This document shows, piece after piece, positions 8,008-11,185 of a DNA stretch of 11,185 nucleotides. This DNA comes from an uncultured Parasphingopyxis sp. Lineage in GTDB: Bacteria; Pseudomonadota; Alphaproteobacteria; Sphingomonadales; Sphingomonadaceae. The DNA lies in assembly GCA_905479515.1 (NCBI GenBank), contig CAJQMX010000241.1, positions 1-11,185 of the forward strand, written 5' to 3'. Position 1 is the first letter of the stretch, and each line of letters opens with the position of its first letter. The position numbers were made by a program, and so were the translations under genes. The notes beneath the pieces are model-generated. The model was not told the DNA's origin, searched no databases, and saw only the letters and a program-made list of their open reading frames with translations.

Positions 8008-9427
8008 AAAAGCAATCGCTACGATCGCAGCCGCAAGTCTGATAATCGCCCCTGTTTCTGCCAATGTCGGTGACAGCATGGACCGGTTCATGGATGATAT
8101 GGGCGGCGCGGCCAATATCACTGGACCCACAGCATTCGAGGGCCAGTCAGCGGGCTATTATAGTCTCGGCAATGTCTGGACGCGCTTTCCCCAGAAGACG
8201 ACCAATATTGCTAACTTGCAGCTACCTTCTGCCAAAGCGGGCTGCGGCGGCATTGATATTTTTGCAGGTTCGTTTTCATTCATCAACGCCAGCGAGATAG
8301 TCGCGATGCTCAAAGCCGTGGCGAACAACGCTGTTGGTTTTGCTTTTAGCCTCGCGATCGACACGGTGTGTCCGGAATGCTCAAAAATCATGCAGGAGTT
8401 CTCGCAAAAAGCGCAGCTCATGAACAATCTCAACATCAATAGCTGCGAAATGGCGCAAGGCCTAGTGGGCGGTATCTGGCCAAAGGGTGATCTAGCGGAC
8501 AAGGCAATCTGCGAGGCGATTGGCAACTCAGAGGGTGTATTTACCGATTATGCTGCCGCTAAACATGGTTGCGGTACCAAAGGCCAGCGCGATTCTACAA
8601 ATGCTGGTGCTGGCAGTGATTATGCCGATGTAAATCCTGGCGTCGCGCGCAACTACACATGGCATATCCTGAAGAAATCCGCCTTTTTCAATCCTGGCGG
8701 CAGCTTTGACCGGGAACTCGCAGAATATGCGATGACGCTCATCGGGACTATTATATACGTGCCGCCCAAAGATGCATCTCCGGGAAAATTTGTGCCGTTC
8801 GCAGGCGATGCCTCCTCGACATTGGTAACGGCATTGCTCGACGGCACATCGGGCCAGACCATCAAGGTTTTTGATTGCGACGAAGCCGATCAATGCCTCG
8901 ATCCGACGTTTCGCAATATGAGCCTGGCTAGCTCTAAAGCTATACGTCCGCGTGTTGCCACGCTGATCACGAGCATGGTCGAAGCTATTCGCGCCGACAC
9001 AGCGATCGGCAATGCCGAAAAAGAATTGCTGCAGGTCGCATCGGTGCCGCTTTATAAAATTCTCACCGTGCAGGCCGCCTATGGTCGCGGCATGCCAACC
9101 GATGACCGCGAGACGCTGGCAGAAATTGCTTCGGTTGATCTGCTCTTTGCAGTTCTGGAACGGATTGTCGGAGAAGCCGGACGTTCGATGTCCACCTTCA
9201 TCGGCGCGGATGAGGCCAAACTTGCCATGTGGCAGGGCCAAATGAGCGAAGTGCGCCGCGCATTGGCCGATAGACAATCTAACAGTCAGGCCAAGGTCAG
9301 CGCTATCATGCAGATCATTGAAAAGACTGCAATGATTGAGAATATGCTCTCGGCATCCATGTCGCCGTCAATGGCGGCAGCCCTCGACTGGTCGCGCGCG
9401 GTTCAAAACCGCTCGCTGACACCTTGA
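7997..9427 (+). CDS. traH: TraH, F-pilus assembly / outer-membrane-associated protein
   Basis: TraH is needed for F-pilus assembly and belongs to the TraF-TraH-TrbI-TraU-TraW group of assembly proteins. The ATG at 7997 opens a signal peptide (MIIKKAIATIAAASLIIAPVSA) with cleavage likely before NVGD. This gives 476 residues (F: 458). The family signature is clear: AGCGGIDIFAGSFSFINASE (residues 81-100), then a CPEC pair (125-128), and NINSCEMAQGL (147-156). I count 8 cysteines, all in the first two thirds. The last 90 residues or so are alanine-, glutamine- and glutamate-rich and probably coiled coil, as in other TraH proteins. The gene overlaps the end of traF by 11 bases. The stop is followed by a 17-base gap to traG. 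Confidence 0.94.
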   Translation: MIIKKAIATIAAASLIIAPVSANVGDSMDRFMDDMGGAANITGPTAFEGQSAGYYSLGNVWTRFPQKTTNIANLQLPSAKAGCGGIDIFAGSFSFINASEIVAMLKAVANNAVGFAFSLAIDTVCPECSKIMQEFSQKAQLMNNLNINSCEMAQGLVGGIWPKGDLADKAICEAIGNSEGVFTDYAAAKHGCGTKGQRDSTNAGAGSDYADVNPGVARNYTWHILKKSAFFNPGGSFDRELAEYAMTLIGTIIYVPPKDASPGKFVPFAGDASSTLVTALLDGTSGQTIKVFDCDEADQCLDPTFRNMSLASSKAIRPRVATLITSMVEAIRADTAIGNAEKELLQVASVPLYKILTVQAAYGRGMPTDDRETLAEIASVDLLFAVLERIVGEAGRSMSTFIGADEAKLAMWQGQMSEVRRALADRQSNSQAKVSAIMQIIEKTAMIENMLSASMSPSMAAALDWSRAVQNRSLTP

Positions 9428-9433
9428 GCGGAG
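9428..9433 (+). promoter_or_regulatory. Ribosome binding site for traG
   Basis: GCGGAG immediately follows the traH stop, 11 bases before the ATG at 9445. An in-frame TAG at 9442-9444 directly precedes that ATG, so no upstream start in the frame is possible. Confidence 0.5.
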
Positions 9434-9444
9434 TATCAGCATAG

Positions 9445-11185
9445 ATGGTCGAGGTATTCACAATAGGCGGCGGAGAATATATCGTCAATGTCCTCAATGC
9501 CGTTGCGGCATGGACCGGAGCGGGCGGTTATAAAAGCCTGATACAGGTTGCTATGGTCATGGGGCTTGCATTGTCGGTGATAGTGGTCGCGTTCAACCAG
9601 GACTGGCGCGCATGGCTCCACTGGTTTTTGGGCGCGACGCTAATCTACATGTGCTTGATGGTGCCGCGCCTCGATGTCCACGTCACCGACCGCATCAATC
9701 CATCACTGGCACCAGCCGAGGTTGCCAATGTACCATTAGGCCTTGCACTGATGGCAAGCTTCACCAGCCAGATTGGCGACTATCTGGTACGCTCCTCCGA
9801 AACCGTGTTCGGGTTGCCAACCGATTTGGATTATTCAAAAAATGGAATGATCTATGGCTCGCGGCTATTTGATTCGACGCGGAGCCTTCGTATCTCTGAT
9901 CCTGAATTTGCCGCCAATCTCGACGAGCATTTTCGACAGTGCGTATTCTATGATCTGCTTCTCGGCCGCTATTCAATGAAAGAACTGTCGGCCAGCGATG
10001 ATATCTGGGCGGTGATTGCGCCGGGAAGCGCAGCGCGCGCGCAAAAGTTCCTGACCCGCAATCCCGATGACAGCGTCAGCGCCAATATCATAACCTGCCG
10101 CGCGGCTTACAACGATCTGAATTCCCAATGGGTGGGTATGATCGATGAAATGGGGACAATATTTGGCCGCCAGCTCTATCCCAAACAAACCGCAGCGCTC
10201 GCGAAAGCCAAACTGTTTGCCGATTTGCCCATTGCATATAGCTATTTGAGCGGGGTGTCCAAAAACGCCAGCGAGATATTCCGGCAGGTACTCACCATCA
10301 ACGCGATGAAGCAAGCGATGCACGGAATGGCGGGCTCCAGCGGCACATCGAGCGTCGATGTTTTTTCCCAGACCCGTGCTGACATCCAGACCGAGCGGAC
10401 ATATAGCTCCATTGCCCAAAATGCGATGAAATGGGTACCCATCCTCAACATCGTGCTGACGGTGGTCTTCTATGCACTGTTTCCGGTACTGTTCCCGCTT
10501 TTCCTGATGCCAAAAACCGGACCAACGGCACTGCGGGGTTATATTACCGGCTTCTTCTATCTTGCTGCATGGGGGCCATTGTTTGTCATTTTGCACATGA
10601 TCCTGATGTTCAAAGGCGCATCTGATGTTGGCGGCGCAGCGGGTGGGACAGGGCTAAGTCTGGCAAACTTTTCCGGTATGGTTGATGTGAATAATGATAT
10701 CGGCGTGCTTGCTGGATATCTTGTCGCCTCCATTCCATTTCTTGCTGGCGGTATTGCGAGGGGCGCACTTGCAATTTCTGGGCAAGCGACATCTTACCTC
10801 AATCCATCGCAAAATGCGGCGGAAGAAGCCGCCCGCGAAGCCAGCACTGGCAATGTGTCGCTGGGCAATAGCAATATTGAAAATTCGAGCGTGTTCTCGA
10901 AACAATTTGCGCAAGGATCGATTGCGCCGAATATTTCCTATGGCGCTGCGCAAACGCGCGGGTTCAGTGATAGCGGGACGCAAACCACGAGCTTTCCTGA
11001 AAACTCGTTCGATTCTGTTCCGAACTCTTCCTATCCGTTCACACCAACATTGGGTCAGGATTTTACTTCCAGGCTTTCCACGCTAGCGTCCAGCAGCCGA
11101 TCACAAAGTGAGACATTCTCCAATCTTGCCCAGCAATCGACCAGTTCTGCCGTAGCCCGGTTCAATGAACTCAGAAATACATACA
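9445..11185 (+). CDS. traG: TraG, mating-pair stabilisation and pilus assembly protein (3' end missing)
   Basis: F TraG is a large inner-membrane protein. Its N-terminal part is needed for pilus assembly, and its periplasmic C-terminal part for mating-pair stabilisation and entry exclusion. The frame runs unbroken from the ATG at 9445 to the window edge, 580 full codons (F: 938 residues). Hydrophobic segments lie at about residues 31-50 and 57-74. A periplasmic domain of about 250 residues follows, beginning with VPRLDVHVTDRINP and VANVPLGLALMASF, both typical of the TraG N-terminal domain. Further membrane segments are at about 331-355, 365-392 and 420-442. From about 450 the chain becomes Ser/Asn/Thr/Gln-rich (for example TGNVSLGNSN), as in the linker of other TraG proteins. 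The exclusion-related C-terminus is outside the window. It is distinct from the VirD4-like coupling protein also called TraG in RP4. Confidence 0.93.
   Translation, partial: MVEVFTIGGGEYIVNVLNAVAAWTGAGGYKSLIQVAMVMGLALSVIVVAFNQDWRAWLHWFLGATLIYMCLMVPRLDVHVTDRINPSLAPAEVANVPLGLALMASFTSQIGDYLVRSSETVFGLPTDLDYSKNGMIYGSRLFDSTRSLRISDPEFAANLDEHFRQCVFYDLLLGRYSMKELSASDDIWAVIAPGSAARAQKFLTRNPDDSVSANIITCRAAYNDLNSQWVGMIDEMGTIFGRQLYPKQTAALAKAKLFADLPIAYSYLSGVSKNASEIFRQVLTINAMKQAMHGMAGSSGTSSVDVFSQTRADIQTERTYSSIAQNAMKWVPILNIVLTVVFYALFPVLFPLFLMPKTGPTALRGYITGFFYLAAWGPLFVILHMILMFKGASDVGGAAGGTGLSLANFSGMVDVNNDIGVLAGYLVASIPFLAGGIARGALAISGQATSYLNPSQNAAEEAAREASTGNVSLGNSNIENSSVFSKQFAQGSIAPNISYGAAQTRGFSDSGTQTTSFPENSFDSVPNSSYPFTPTLGQDFTSRLSTLASSSRSQSETFSNLAQQSTSSAVARFNELRNTY

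Noticed and set aside
8528..9277. 249-codon open frame on the - strand
   Set aside because: It lies entirely antisense to traH, whose family motifs and signal peptide are clear. The translation is rich in Cys, His and Arg with no recognisable domain.
9428..9444. Possible terminator or promoter between traH and traG
   Set aside because: The gap is only 17 bases, with no inverted repeat or T-run.
9973..10596. 207-codon open frame on the - strand
   Set aside because: It is antisense to the TraG frame, which is continuous and carries TraG motifs. No independent ribosome binding site or domain is apparent.

Overview
The window is a continuous piece of a conjugative F-type (MPF-F) type IV secretion system operon. 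All genes are on the + strand and both ends cut through a gene. The base composition looks moderate in GC by eye. The gene order (traC, a small membrane protein, trbI, an S26 peptidase, traW, traU, trbC, traN, traF, traH, traG) resembles arrangements I associate with alphaproteobacterial plasmids or integrative elements, especially those of sphingomonads. That taxonomic reading is inference from layout and protein style, not from a marker gene.

Layout: the C-terminal two thirds of the TraC ATPase opens the window (to 1679). It is followed by an unrecognised two-helix membrane protein (1672-2073), TrbI (2070-2462), a TraF-type S26 signal peptidase (2459-2968), TraW (2965-3600), TraU (3597-4631), TrbC (4628-5398), TraN (5402-7135), thioredoxin-fold TraF (7132-8007), TraH (7997-9427) and the N-terminal 580 residues of TraG (from 9445, running off the right edge). 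Two unrelated proteins are conventionally called TraF: the peptidase (as in RP4) and the thioredoxin-like pilus assembly protein (as in F). Both occur here.

How the genes work together: TraC powers pilus assembly at the inner membrane. TrbI, TraW, TraU, TrbC, TraF and TraH are inner-membrane-anchored or periplasmic proteins for F-pilus extension and retraction. TraN is the cysteine-rich outer-membrane mating-pair stabilisation protein, and TraG acts in both pilus assembly and mating-pair stabilisation. The S26 peptidase probably processes pilin or another substrate. The genes overlap by a few bases at eight of ten junctions, and the other two gaps are 3 and 17 bases, so this is one transcript with extensive translational coupling. 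I see no promoter, terminator, RNA gene, insertion sequence, CRISPR array or oriT. No intergenic stretch approaches 300 bases.

The points most worth a second look are the unassigned small membrane protein next to traC, the RP4-style peptidase inside an F-type cluster, and a periplasmic disulfide theme. The last combines a CxxC-bearing TraF, cysteine-rich TraU, TraN and TraH, and no trbB gene between traF and traH. This is a recognisable known system with some lineage-specific parts; I do not see evidence for a wholly new system.
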